This document shows positions 34,632 to 43,570 of a DNA stretch of 64,000 nt, in pieces (the first letter of the stretch is position 1; each line of letters starts with the position of its first letter). A model generated the notes under the pieces. That model searched no databases and was not told where the DNA came from. It worked only from the letters and a program-made list of their open reading frames with translations. This DNA comes from Acidimicrobiia bacterium (GTDB lineage: Bacteria; Actinomycetota; Acidimicrobiia; Acidimicrobiales; Poriferisodalaceae): contig JAJEBN010000105.1 of assembly GCA_022822525.1 (NCBI GenBank), forward strand, positions 1-64,000, written 5' to 3'. The position numbers and the translations under genes are program-made.

Positions 34632-34855
34632 GCCAGCACACACCGGTGTCGCTTGGCCCTCGAGTGATCGAACCGTTCGTCGCTGCGGCCGAGCAGGCGA
34701 TCGCTGCCGGTCTCGATGCGGGGCCGTGATGGGCGCTACGTCACCGGTCCGGACGGTGTCGGCTCCCGGCGCACTGTGACTCCCCAGAAGTTGCCTCACC
34801 CTTCGGATCATGCAGACGACGCCGGGCTGGGTCGGCTCGGTCGTCCGAGGGGCAG

Positions 34856-35254
34856 GTGGTGGCTGTGGCCAGAGAACGCCGCAAGGGTCGGTCGCGAGGC
34901 TGTGGGGCTGATGGTGCCGCGGGCGGCCGGTGGACCGCCGGCAGGGTCGGCCGGGCCGCGGCCAGAGCAGTTGCGTGTCTGGCGGTGATTGCGGGTTCTG
35001 CTGCGCCGGTGGGTGCCGCGCCGGCGTTGCCGCCTGAGGCGTCGACGGATTGTGCGGGGATGGTGCCGATTGTGGTGGGGTCCGACGACGCGGCGCAGTC
35101 CGACATCTACTCCGCGGTCACCCTCGCGGGAGTGCTCGACACGAGTTGCATCGTGCTGGCAGGACCCCGCGACGGGCCGATGCCCGCCGCCCAGCGTGCC
35201 CGGCTCGACGCGGCCCAGGCGGGCGGCTGGATCGTCGGTCGACACAGACGGTGA
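34856..35254 (+). pseudogene. Truncated exported protein (cell-wall-protein-like N-terminus)
   Basis: The frame encodes an Arg-rich n-region, a hydrophobic core (VACLAVIAGSAAPVGAA) and a domain CAGMVPIVVGSDDAAQSDIYSA, followed by VTLAGVLDTSCIVLAGPRDG and AQAGGWIVG. It resembles the start of cell-wall-binding-repeat-2-type secreted proteins, which would continue with many more residues. Here it stops four codons after GGWIVG. Coding character resumes one frame over at about 35238 in DNA of lower GC. It reads as a truncated or frameshifted gene. Confidence 0.5.
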
Positions 35255-35594
35255 CGGCATCCCCGAGCCAGTTCGGCCAAATCAAGCTTGGTTGTCTCAC
35301 CGGGATGAAGTAGCACGGTTTCTGGAGGAGTGTGGTTTCTGGGATACCTATACTGAATGTGATGACCCTGAAGATACCCAGGCCATTATGCAATTCCGGT
35401 CCGATTTCTACGGTTGTGTCTTCAATCTCAGTGCAGGGTTATGCGAGGGTCACAACTATAGGGATCACTGGAACCTGAATAGCGAGCTGGCTTGCCCTGG
35501 GGTCAAGGGCACCTCGGCAACGGTGCTCTTTACTCTTCCCGTATTCGTGCAGCTGGCAGGTTGTCGTGATTGTCGGATGCGGCGGTGTCGAGCG
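35238..35594 (+). other. Lower-GC coding-like segment of unknown origin
   Basis: In the frame after the truncated exported protein, about 115 codons read with good composition: VDTDGDGIPEPVRP, then DEVARFLEECGFWDTYTE and YGCVFNLSAGLC. The region from about 35.27 to 35.55 kb is roughly 50 percent GC, clearly below its neighbours. No start codon or ribosome site marks it as independent. It may be the frameshifted remainder of the exported protein or a foreign insert. It is cysteine-rich, as exported domains often are. I do not recognise the family. Confidence 0.35.
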
Positions 35595-35816
35595 CCGACA
35601 CGCAACCCGCAGGAGACCGGGACGGAGTGCCCGGCGTCTACCGCAATCACCACCCGATCCTCAAGCGCTTCCCAGAGCATCTGTTGTGACTGGTCAGGGG
35701 TCTCGCCGAAGCCCCATGCTCCCTGGCACTCCGGAATCTCGGTCCGCCATCCTTCGAAGTGCTCCGGATCGTCATCGCCGTATATCGGCTCGGTGGTCGA
35801 TGAAACGAGCGCGGCC
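35465..35816 (-). pseudogene. HicB-like antitoxin remnant without a start codon
   Basis: The leftward frame contains IYGDDDPEHFEGWRTEIPEC, then QGAWGFGETPDQSQQMLWEALED. This matches the HicB core pattern (aromatic-x-x-E-(I/V)-P-E-x-x-G-x4-G-x-T followed by a helix ending EAL-D). The open frame extends upstream to a stop near 35960, but no ATG, GTG or TTG precedes the domain, so a start has been lost or lies across an undetected frameshift. No HicA-type toxin was found beside it. It overlaps the tail of the lower-GC segment on the other strand. Confidence 0.42.
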
Positions 35817-35936
35817 GAATCCCAAGAAAACGCGAGGGCTTTTCTTCGCTCCTTTTGTGACGGGCTGTTGGTGTCAATGAGGGACAGTGGGCCGGATCTG
35901 TTGCTGTCGGGCGCACCGGTGCGCGCGGATTCTTGA

Positions 35937-36219
35937 CCCGCTCGGCGGCAGCCGCAGCCGGTTCGGATCGCTCAGCTCGCAGCCACGTCGGTGACGCAGC
36001 AATTGTTCGCCGTCGATGACATTCAAGGCACGATGATCTCAGGTCGTGTTGCGCTTGTCTTGATTGAGAACAGCATGACAGTCTGCAAGTTCATTCAGCC
36101 ATCGGCCCGGCGGGACACCGAACGCCCAGCGTCGGACATCGCAGGCCGGTTCTCTGGCAATCGTTTGCAGTGACATATCAGTATCGGCAGTTCTGGTCCA
36201 GGGCTTGAGTTCTTGAAAT
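35937..36219. other. Intergenic region, nothing firm
   Basis: Short frames exist on both strands (for example a 60-codon frame from 35991), but none has a ribosome site or recognisable family. The right end becomes AT-richer towards 36200-36270, where the promoter of the HNH gene should lie. Confidence 0.3.
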
Positions 36220-38313
36220 ATGTCGCGATCTGAGGTTGTGTTTATTGGCATACAAGTGTACGCTACAAATATGTTCGCTGAGCTGATCAGAGACTCCGAA
36301 CACACCCGCGACGACACCTCCGACTTACCGTGTGTTCCTGCTGTGGACGGTCCAGCGTGGCCGTCGGACGCAGCAGTGTGGACCGCCGCTGACTTCGACA
36401 GCGCCGACAGTGCCAAAGGTCCCAACAGCATCGGCAGCGCCGACAGCGCCGACAGCGCCGACAGTGCCAAAGGTCCCAACAGCATCGGCAGCATCGGCAG
36501 CGCCGACAGCTGCGATGGCGCCGGCCGGGTTGCTGAGACCGGTTGCACGATGCGGAGCGAGGGCGGCGCGCGGCCGGCACCAGGGCCGCACGGCGGCGCG
36601 GACGCCGAACCGTGCGCGCTGGGGGCATTGAGCTACACCGAGCTGCAGGACCGCGTGGTCGAGCTGGTCGCGGAGCGCAACCGGATCGAGGGCGAGTACT
36701 TGGCGGCGCTGGGCGAGCTGACGTCTCGGTATGGCACGCAGGCCGCTGCCTATGTGCTGCGCGACCAGACCCGCATGAACGGTGCCCAGGCACGCTCGGA
36801 GTCGCGTCTCGCCGAGGGGCTGCGCGAGCACGGCCTCGCGGACACGCTCGACGCGATGCGCGCGGGCGAGATCCACATGGCTCATGCCAAGGTCATCGTC
36901 CGCGAGTCGCCCAAGAAGCACCGCCGCGGCGAAGCGAGCTTCTTGGGGCTGTGCCGTGCGTATCCGTCCGACACGGTTGCCAGGCACACGCTCGCCTATG
37001 AGTCCGAGCAGGTGTACGCCGATCTTGCCGCCGAAGCAGCGGCAGGCAGTCTCGACCCGGTCGACGCCGAGCTGGCGTTGCAGCGGCACCAGCGGCGGGC
37101 GTCGATGCGCTGCGGGGACGACGGCATGTGGGACCTGCGCGGCCGCTTCGACTTTCTCACCGGCCGCCAGCTCAGCATCACCCTGCAAGCTGCCGTGCGG
37201 TCAGCCCGCCACAAAGCCCACAGCGCTGAGCCCGCCGGCAGTTCCGCCGTCGGCGACAGCGGCGCGGGCGATTCGGCAGCCCGAGGCGCCGCAGCGCGCG
37301 ACCTCGCAAGCGGCGGCTTGGCTGCGGGCCATGCTGCTGCGGGCGAGGGTGCTCGGGCAGCCGAGCCGACCACGGCCCAGCTCACCGCCGACGCGCTCGC
37401 CGGCCTGATCTGCGGCACCCCGACAGCCCGCCGCTCCAACGCGGGGCTGGTGCTCGTGGCGGACTACGACGTTGTCAACGACCGGCTCGCCAACCCCCGC
37501 CTCGACGACGGCACCCCCATCTCGCCCAAGATCCTCGCCGACCTCACCCTCGAACCGCTCCCCGCCGCCGCGGGCACCGCACCGAGCGTCGGGCGCGACA
37601 ACGCTCACGGCCACGTTGCTGAGGCCCCGCACGCCCGCCGCCACGGCGAACACCAAGACGAACAACCCGGCGGCGCGCGCAACGGCGATCACGGCCACCA
37701 CGATGGGCAACTCGGCGGCGCGCGCAACGGCGATCACGGCCACCACGATGGGCAACTCGGCGGCGCGCGCAACGGCGATCACGGCCGCCACGATGGGCAA
37801 GCTGGCAGTGCTCGCAACGGCAGGCTCGACTGCCCCGTTACGCCCCAGCGGCACACCGCGGAACAAACCGCCGACTATGCGGTCGTCGCCAAAGTGCTGC
37901 CAGCAGTGTTCTCCGCCGATTGGTCACAGCTCGCCCTCGGAACCGCCCGCAACGCCAACGACGCCCAACGGCTCATCCTCGCTTTGCGAGACGGCGGCTG
38001 CATCAGCTGCGAACTCACCGCCGAGCACACCGAGGCACACCACATCAGGTACCACGAGCAGGGCGGCCCCACCGACGTCCCCAACCTCGCGTCGCTGTGC
38101 AGACCCTGCCACAAAGACCTCCACAACCACCAACGCCAGATCCACACCCCGACCGACGGCCGACCACGACTGCGACCACTCGGACCCACCACGACTACTC
38201 CGCCCGAACCCATCGGTGCAGGTCCGCCCGAACCCTCTGGTGCCAGTTCCCCCGAGCACGCCGGTGCTAGTCCGCCCGCACCGGCTGACAACGACCCGCC
38301 CTCTGCGGCTTGA
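36220..38313 (+). CDS. DUF222 / 13E12-type HNH endonuclease-like protein
   Basis: This protein of up to 697 residues has an N-terminal low-complexity part rich in Asp, Ser and Ala. The DUF222 domain runs from about 125 to 330 (SYTELQDRVVELVAERNRIEG, then AYVLRDQTRMNGAQARSE). A long Ala/Gly/His-rich linker with three 15-residue repeats follows, and then an HNH nuclease motif (CISCELTAEHTEAHHIRYHEQGG, then NLASLCRPCHKDLH). These genes are abundant in Actinobacteria, often as repeated families, and are thought to be linked to mobile or selfish elements. The start could be ATG 36220 or ATG 36271 (MFAELIRDSE, the usual family start); neither has a ribosome site. Confidence 0.85.
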   Translation: MSRSEVVFIGIQVYATNMFAELIRDSEHTRDDTSDLPCVPAVDGPAWPSDAAVWTAADFDSADSAKGPNSIGSADSADSADSAKGPNSIGSIGSADSCDGAGRVAETGCTMRSEGGARPAPGPHGGADAEPCALGALSYTELQDRVVELVAERNRIEGEYLAALGELTSRYGTQAAAYVLRDQTRMNGAQARSESRLAEGLREHGLADTLDAMRAGEIHMAHAKVIVRESPKKHRRGEASFLGLCRAYPSDTVARHTLAYESEQVYADLAAEAAAGSLDPVDAELALQRHQRRASMRCGDDGMWDLRGRFDFLTGRQLSITLQAAVRSARHKAHSAEPAGSSAVGDSGAGDSAARGAAARDLASGGLAAGHAAAGEGARAAEPTTAQLTADALAGLICGTPTARRSNAGLVLVADYDVVNDRLANPRLDDGTPISPKILADLTLEPLPAAAGTAPSVGRDNAHGHVAEAPHARRHGEHQDEQPGGARNGDHGHHDGQLGGARNGDHGHHDGQLGGARNGDHGRHDGQAGSARNGRLDCPVTPQRHTAEQTADYAVVAKVLPAVFSADWSQLALGTARNANDAQRLILALRDGGCISCELTAEHTEAHHIRYHEQGGPTDVPNLASLCRPCHKDLHNHQRQIHTPTDGRPRLRPLGPTTTTPPEPIGAGPPEPSGASSPEHAGASPPAPADNDPPSAA
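36397..36510 (+). repeat. Short in-frame repeats in the HNH gene N-terminus
   Basis: A 54-bp-spaced block GACAGTGCCAAAGGTCCCAA (starting 36406 and 36460) is interleaved with 9-bp AGCGCCGAC copies. The protein reads DSADSAKGPNSIGS repeatedly. It lies before the DUF222 domain and is likely a flexible, variable-length segment. Confidence 0.8.
37669..37803 (+). repeat. Three 45-bp tandem repeats in the HNH gene linker
   Basis: Copies start at 37669, 37714 and 37759. The first two are almost identical and the third has one changed codon (His to Arg). Each encodes 15 residues, GGARNGDHGHHDGQL. The His/Gly/Asp-rich linker joins the DUF222 and HNH parts. Near-identity implies recent expansion. Confidence 0.92.
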
Positions 38314-38356
38314 CGTTTCTGGCGTTCGGTGCCGTGTCCGAGGAGAATCGCAGCTG

Positions 38357-38887
38357 CTATCGCTTCAGCCGGCTCTGGGCGCTGTTAGAGCCGGCGATAA
38401 TTGCAACGCATACGGCTTGAACCTGCGTCGGCGAATTTCGCGACGCCGCGCGGAGGTGGCGAATTGCCTCTTCGGCGCGTTCCACAGCGTCGACGGCATC
38501 GCGTTTAGTGGCTGTCCAGAGATGGTCATAATCCGCCTGCTCACGTGAGTCTCGCAGCTCGCAAAACAAGACCCCAAAATCAGCGAGGTCGGGATCACAC
38601 GTCGGTCGATGCGGGAGCCACTGAAGCAAATCGCTTTGGGTGACGCGGTCACGACTGGTGAGGTCTTTCAGAACGGTGAATGCTGAACCGTGGGCTACGA
38701 GCCGTCGAATCGAGAAGCTGAGCGGCTGGTTGTACGGGTTGGCCACTGCATCACCAAGAGCACAGAACACGGCGTAGTACGCGGTGGAGATAGCGCGGCG
38801 CAAGGAGGCTTCAGGGGGTCGGCCGCGACCGGAGGGCACCAACGACCATGCACAGTCAATGAGCCCCTTGGGCGTCAATCGAGCCAT
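38357..38887 (-). CDS. HEPN-like protein
   Basis: This 176-residue, mostly helical protein has RRAISTAYYAVFCALGDAVAN near residue 29, the typical core of HEPN-type small helical proteins (helix with A/S-x-YYA-x-F). Many HEPN proteins are RNases or toxins paired with an antidote, but the R-x4-6-H catalytic motif is not obvious here. It is the second gene of a leftward pair, 29 bp after the 105-residue gene. Assignment is by pattern only. It could instead be a non-catalytic scaffold. Confidence 0.5.
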   Translation of the reverse strand: MARLTPKGLIDCAWSLVPSGRGRPPEASLRRAISTAYYAVFCALGDAVANPYNQPLSFSIRRLVAHGSAFTVLKDLTSRDRVTQSDLLQWLPHRPTCDPDLADFGVLFCELRDSREQADYDHLWTATKRDAVDAVERAEEAIRHLRAASRNSPTQVQAVCVAIIAGSNSAQSRLKR

Positions 38888-38916
38888 CGGTCCGAACCGG
38901 GAAGCCGCTTGTCCTG

Positions 38917-39234
38917 TCAGGCCAATTCGCGGACGCGCCAGCCGGTTCGCAATTCTTCGTCTCGGATCTCTTCAGGATCTCGGAAGACGCACATGGTTCT
39001 GGCGACTCCTTCGAAGCTCATCCGAAGGAGGTCTCGATACCGACGCAACTCCGCGGCCGGCCAGATCTCGCCGTCGGGATACGGCAGCTCCCAGAACGTG
39101 AGTACGAGCCAGCCTTCGCCGGCGACGGAGTCTGGCTCGACAGACATGTAGCGGATACGCGCTTGGTCGCCCGCATCAGCGAGCCGACGATTGGCATCGG
39201 CGGCAATGTTCTCTGCCTCGCCGTAGATATCCAC
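38917..39234 (-). CDS. Hypothetical 105-residue partner of the HEPN-like gene
   Basis: An acidic soluble protein: an N-terminal helix (YGEAENIAADANRRLADAGD), then a strand-rich centre (IRYMSVEPDSVAGEGWLVLTFWELP) and an Arg/Glu-rich end. No family is recognised. It is the first gene of a two-gene leftward unit with the HEPN-like protein, so it may be its partner or neutraliser (inference). It is divergent from the HAD hydrolase gene. Confidence 0.5.
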   Translation of the reverse strand: MDIYGEAENIAADANRRLADAGDQARIRYMSVEPDSVAGEGWLVLTFWELPYPDGEIWPAAELRRYRDLLRMSFEGVARTMCVFRDPEEIRDEELRTGWRVRELA

Positions 39235-39327
39235 AGACTCAGTGTAGGCAAGCAGGATGTGCTCTTTGAGCCGGAATTTGGGAAAACCTGAGCGTGGGTG
39301 TCACACCGGCCCTCTACCGTGCAGGCC

Positions 39328-40182
39328 ATGAACACGGCGACCGGAGGCACTGTGTCGATGCCGGGCGGCGGGCTGCCGCGGCTGGCGGCATTCGATGTCG
39401 ACGGCACGCTGATCAACCGCCACGGCGTCCTCACCGAGCGAACCGCTTCGGCACTGCGGGCGCTGACCCACTCGGGTGTCGTTGCTGCCTTGGCCACCGG
39501 TCGCCCGTGGCCGCAGGCCCAGCCGGTGCTGCGCAGAGCACCCGGGGTGTCCTATGCGGTGTGCCTCAACGGGGCGGTGGTCATGGACGCCGTCGCGGGC
39601 GAGCAGATCGCAGACCGCGCGATGACGCACTTCGAAGCCATCGAAGCAGCGCAGACCGCCCGCAAGCTCGTGCCCGATATCCGGCTCGGGGTTGACTTGG
39701 CTGACGGGCGCCATGTGTGGGAGCACACCTTCGCTCCCGACATGCCCGTCGACTTGCTTGCAGACATCAGCGTCGCCCGCGTCGACGACGCAATCACCGC
39801 CGTCGACGGGCCGGTGCTGACGTGGCTCGCATATGCGCCCGGCATCGACACGCTGACGCTCATCGACGAGCTCGCCCCCGAGATGCCGCTCGGCACCGAG
39901 ATCCGCCCGTCGGGCCTGGACATGGCAGAGATCGCGGCTGCCGGTGTGAACAAGGCGGCAGGGCTCGAAGTCATCTGCCAGCGCTACGGCATCGAAGCCG
40001 CCGAGACGCTTGCGTTCGGCGACGGCCTGAACGACCTCGACATGCTGCGCTGGGCCGGGCGGGCGGTTGCGATGTCGAATGCTCCCGCTGAGGTGCGCGC
40101 GGTGGCAGATGTGGTGGCGCCCAACCACCACCACGACGGCGTGGCGGCCGTGATAGAGCAGTTGCTTGAGGTGGTCTCGTGA
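39328..40182 (+). CDS. HAD-superfamily Cof-type phosphatase
   Basis: This 284-residue haloacid-dehalogenase-fold hydrolase has motif I FDVDGTL (residues 22-28), motif II ALATGRPW, motif III Lys in the GVNKAAGLE stretch and motif IV FGDGLNDLDML. The C2B cap between motifs II and III is the Cof/IIB type. Such enzymes dephosphorylate sugar phosphates or similar; the substrate is unknown. ATG 39328 is chosen over an upstream in-frame start at 39298. The stop overlaps the next gene as GTGA. Confidence 0.9.
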   Translation: MNTATGGTVSMPGGGLPRLAAFDVDGTLINRHGVLTERTASALRALTHSGVVAALATGRPWPQAQPVLRRAPGVSYAVCLNGAVVMDAVAGEQIADRAMTHFEAIEAAQTARKLVPDIRLGVDLADGRHVWEHTFAPDMPVDLLADISVARVDDAITAVDGPVLTWLAYAPGIDTLTLIDELAPEMPLGTEIRPSGLDMAEIAAAGVNKAAGLEVICQRYGIEAAETLAFGDGLNDLDMLRWAGRAVAMSNAPAEVRAVADVVAPNHHHDGVAAVIEQLLEVVS

Positions 40183-40709
40183 CTTCGGAGCCCGGCAGCG
40201 AACAGCCCGAACCGCCCGAGCAGCCCGATCAGGCTGCTCCGGCAGGCGAGACGGCATCGCCGAAGCCGTCGGTATGGGAGCGGATGCGGCGCGGCATGGC
40301 CGACCACAACGCCACGGCCCCGCGCACGCCCCTGGGAATGCCCGAGGTCGCCCCCGACGACGACGCCGACGACGACACGGGCGACGCGTCCGAAGGGCCG
40401 ACCGCCGAGCTGGTGCTGGAGCGCATCCATCACTACCGCGACACCATCCGCAGCTACCAGGTGCTCATCGAGAACCAGCGGGTCGGGCAGATCCGCGACG
40501 ACCAGACCGAGAGCTATGTGCTGCGGCCCGGCAGCTACACGCTGCGGCTGCAACTGCTGTGGATCTTCAGCCCCCGGGTGGTCGTCGAATTGCCCGCCGG
40601 CACCGAGACGCGCATGATCTGCGGCCCCAACGGCGGCATCCTGCAAGCCTGGCGCCTCTTCCTCGCCCCGACCACCGCGATCTTCCTCCGTTTTGCGGAC
40701 GAAGAATGA
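40179..40709 (+). CDS. Hypothetical 176-residue protein with Pro/Asp-rich N-terminus
   Basis: The first ~85 residues are disordered (Pro, Glu, Asp-rich). The rest is a compact beta domain: LVLERIHHYRDTIRSYQVLIENQRVGQIRDDQTESYVL, then YTLRLQLLWIFSPRVVVELP. It could be a small membrane- or lipid-associated domain, but no transmembrane helix is certain. GTG 40179 overlaps the HAD stop, so the two genes are translationally coupled. No family is recognised. Confidence 0.65.
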   Translation: MTSEPGSEQPEPPEQPDQAAPAGETASPKPSVWERMRRGMADHNATAPRTPLGMPEVAPDDDADDDTGDASEGPTAELVLERIHHYRDTIRSYQVLIENQRVGQIRDDQTESYVLRPGSYTLRLQLLWIFSPRVVVELPAGTETRMICGPNGGILQAWRLFLAPTTAIFLRFADEE

Positions 40710-40805
40710 CGAAGAATGACACAGCTCCGTCTTGCAGAGGAAGGCTGACACGGTTCTGCTGAGCGGAGGAAGGCCCTCGGGGGGCCGCCGGTAGGGTTCG
40801 GCGCC

Positions 40806-42083
40806 ATGAGCGAGCGGCGAGCTGCAACAGCGTCGACGTCGGCCGAAGAGCTCCGGGCGGAGCTGGACGGGTGGCTGGCTGACAACTGGGATCCCGACAT
40901 CAGCGTGCGGCAATGGTGGGCGCGGCTGGCTGCTGCCGGCCTGTCCAACCCGACGCTGGCTGAGCCGTTCGGCAGGGGCTGGGGCCGCGCCGAAACCCGT
41001 GTGCTGGTGGACGCGATTCGCGCCGCGGGCGCCATCGGCTCGCCGGCCGGGCTGGGCATGCTGCTGGCGGCGCCCACCGTCCTCGAGCACGGCACACCCG
41101 AACAGATCGAGCGCTTCGTGCCGACCATCCTCGACGGCACCGAATCGTGGTGCCAGCTGTTCTCCGAGCCCGGCGCCGGCAGCGACCTCGCCGGGCTGCA
41201 GACCAAGGCCGTCCGCGACGGCGACGAGTGGATCATCACCGGGCAGAAGGTGTGGACCTCCGAAGGCTCCCATGCCGACTTGGGCATGCTCGTCGCCCGC
41301 ACCGATCCCGAGGCGCCCAAGCACCGCGGACTCTCCTGGTTCGCGTTCGACATGGATCAGGACGGCGTGGAGGTACGGCCGCTGCGCGAGATGACCGGCC
41401 GGTCGCTGTTCAACGAGGTGTTCATCGACGGGGCTCGTGTGCCGCACGCAAACGTGATCGGCGACCTGAACGACGGCTGGCGCGTGACCAACACGACGCT
41501 CATGGTCGAGCGGGCGGGCATCGGCGGCAGCCACGGGCTCGCATTCGCCGCTGCGCACCCCGGCTCGATCGCCGGCCACCTCGACCGCCCGGCTGGCACG
41601 TTCCGCGGCAAGCGGCTTCCGCTGGCGGCCGGAGGAGTGGGACCGGGCACGTTCAATCAGCTCAGCGAGGAGGCCCACGCTCGCAACCGGGCCGGCGACC
41701 CGGTCGTTCGCCAGGAGCTCGCGGCGTTGCATACCGAGATCGAGCTCATGCGGCTCTCGGCCATCCGCGGGCGGCAGCGATCTCAGCGCACCGGCGGCGA
41801 GGGCAACCTGGCGAAGCTGCGCATGACGGGTGCGCTGAGACGCGCCCGATCGCTCGCGAGCACCATCCTCGGTGCGGACATGGCGCTGTGGGGCGAATCC
41901 GCCGCGACCGGCGGCGTGCTGCAGGAGATGGCGGTGTTCTCGCCCGCCCCGTCGATCTACGGCGGCACCGACGAGATCCAGCGGAACATCCTGGGCGAGC
42001 GGGTGCTCGGGCTTCCCCGCGAACCGGGACCCGATCCTGCGACCCCGTTCCGGGAGCTGGCCCAGAACGCCACCTCTTGGTAA
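40806..42083 (+). CDS. Acyl-CoA dehydrogenase
   Basis: This 425-residue flavoenzyme introduces a double bond into acyl-CoA. Family marks: WCQLFSEPGAGSDLAGLQTKA (FAD and substrate loop, about residues 117-137), WIITGQKVWTS, LFNEVFIDGARVP, and YGGTDEIQRNILGERVLGLP near the C-terminus. The chain-length or sterol/bile-type preference cannot be read. It lies upstream of a membrane-anchored protein gene by 66 bp and may be monocistronic. Confidence 0.92.
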   Translation: MSERRAATASTSAEELRAELDGWLADNWDPDISVRQWWARLAAAGLSNPTLAEPFGRGWGRAETRVLVDAIRAAGAIGSPAGLGMLLAAPTVLEHGTPEQIERFVPTILDGTESWCQLFSEPGAGSDLAGLQTKAVRDGDEWIITGQKVWTSEGSHADLGMLVARTDPEAPKHRGLSWFAFDMDQDGVEVRPLREMTGRSLFNEVFIDGARVPHANVIGDLNDGWRVTNTTLMVERAGIGGSHGLAFAAAHPGSIAGHLDRPAGTFRGKRLPLAAGGVGPGTFNQLSEEAHARNRAGDPVVRQELAALHTEIELMRLSAIRGRQRSQRTGGEGNLAKLRMTGALRRARSLASTILGADMALWGESAATGGVLQEMAVFSPAPSIYGGTDEIQRNILGERVLGLPREPGPDPATPFRELAQNATSW

Positions 42084-42149
42084 CGGTCTGGCACGTTTCC
42101 GAGGCCGGCGGCACGCGCGGGCGCACGACGCGGCGCAGAATGTCGAGCG

Positions 42150-43550
42150 GTGAGCACTCCTGATCCGCCACGGGGCCTGGAGATCCTGCCCGAAGGCGGG
42201 GCCGACTTCGCCGGCGTCCAGGAGTCGGTCATCGAACGGCAGCCTTCGCCGCTGCCCCCGCGCCTGATCGCAGTGGCAGTGCTGGTGCTGACTCTGGCCG
42301 TCGCGGCGTTGGCAGTGGCGTGGCTGCGCGGCGGCGATCCCGAAGCCGACGATGCCTCCGCGGCGGCGACCACCACGACCGAGCCGCCGGTGACGACCAC
42401 GACCGCGGCGCCTGAGCTGCCGCCGCGGACCACGCTTCCCCCGCCGACCGCACTCGACGGGCCGGTAAGGGACCTGCCCCCTGTGCGGCCCGAAGCGGAG
42501 ATGATCGCCACGCTGCCCGGCGATCCGACCGGCAACGTGCGCGGCTTTCTGTACCGGCTCGACCTGCTGAGCGGCGAAGCGACATACGTGCCACTGGGAG
42601 GACTGCCGCACACGCTGCTCGATCTCGACGGCGCCATCGCCGTGGCCATCGGGCGAGACGTCATGCGGGTCGAGCTCGAGACGGGAGACACCGTCGTCAT
42701 CGCCGAGGACACCCAGGAGATCCTGCCCGCGTACAGCCCACCGGGAATCGTCGCTGTCGTCCGCAGCACCGAGCACCTCTTTGCCCGCGTCATCGGTCCC
42801 GACGGGGTGTTCCGCTCCGCGGTGCAGCTGCCGAACGAGGCGCGCGTCCACGGAGCACTCGGCGACCACGTGGTGGTGTCCATGGCGGGTCGCGTCATGG
42901 CAGCGGACGGCCGCAACCAGGCGCTCCAGCTCGGGGCGGGGCGGGTGCTGGCGGTAGGCGACAGCCACGTGGTGCGGCTGCAATGCGAGGAATACGGCTG
43001 CCAGATCACCGATACCAGCTTCAGCGCCAGCGTCGGGGAGGATCGCCGTGACGAGTGGTGCGAGGGCATCTGCGCCGAGGCGGCGGGGCAGTTCAGCGAC
43101 CCAGACGACGCCGCCGACACTGCCGACCAAGCCGAGCGGACCGAGGAATGCGAGACGATCTGCGAGGGCTACCCGATCGTCACCGGAACCATCTCCGAGC
43201 GCATCATCGAACTGCCAGCAGACCTCGCAGCGGCGTCGTCGGAGCGCTGGAGCACCCAGGGCGTGATGTCACCCGACGGCAACCGCATCGCGATCCGTCT
43301 GCTGCACGGCAACTTGACGCCCGCCGGGGTGGTGGTCGTGGATCTCGACGAGGGATGGGGCCGCCATTCGCCCGAGATCGGCGTCGATCTCGGTGCCATG
43401 GCGTGGGCGCCTGACAGCCGGTTCCTGCTGTACACGCTCGACAACGACGTGATGGTGTGGGATGTCGAGGCCGGGCCGGGACAGCTTCCCTCCGGTCGGG
43501 CCCATGTCGGCGAGCCGCTCGAGCACCTCATCCTGCGCACCGCCCCGTAG
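42150..43550 (+). CDS. Membrane-anchored protein with a WD40-like exported domain
   Basis: The 466 residues comprise a short cytoplasmic start, one hydrophobic helix (about 38-60, IAVAVLVLTLAVAALAVAWL), a Thr/Pro/Glu linker and a large extracytoplasmic domain. That domain ends in a TolB/WD40-like segment (SPDGNRIAIRLLHG ... WAPDSRFLLYTLDNDVMVWD). A central insert has four Cys in CEEYGCQ and two EC(E)TIC-type stretches, possibly disulfides. Function unknown. GTG 42150 is the start. Confidence 0.7.
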   Translation: MSTPDPPRGLEILPEGGADFAGVQESVIERQPSPLPPRLIAVAVLVLTLAVAALAVAWLRGGDPEADDASAAATTTTEPPVTTTTAAPELPPRTTLPPPTALDGPVRDLPPVRPEAEMIATLPGDPTGNVRGFLYRLDLLSGEATYVPLGGLPHTLLDLDGAIAVAIGRDVMRVELETGDTVVIAEDTQEILPAYSPPGIVAVVRSTEHLFARVIGPDGVFRSAVQLPNEARVHGALGDHVVVSMAGRVMAADGRNQALQLGAGRVLAVGDSHVVRLQCEEYGCQITDTSFSASVGEDRRDEWCEGICAEAAGQFSDPDDAADTADQAERTEECETICEGYPIVTGTISERIIELPADLAAASSERWSTQGVMSPDGNRIAIRLLHGNLTPAGVVVVDLDEGWGRHSPEIGVDLGAMAWAPDSRFLLYTLDNDVMVWDVEAGPGQLPSGRAHVGEPLEHLILRTAP

Positions 43551-43570
43551 GGCCCAGCCGAGCCCCAGGC

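Noticed and set aside
34647..34729. 27-codon frame ending IAAGLDAGP after the thioesterase gene
   Set aside because: Too short and without a family; may be a gene remnant but cannot be supported.
36255..36280. LexA-type box before the DUF222-HNH gene
   Set aside because: Only the GTTCG half-site is present; the partner half does not match.
39984..43130. A 1048-codon minus-strand frame across four plus-strand genes
   Set aside because: The genes on the plus strand have clear families (HAD, acyl-CoA dehydrogenase). The minus frame is His/Arg/Gln-rich and spans gene borders.
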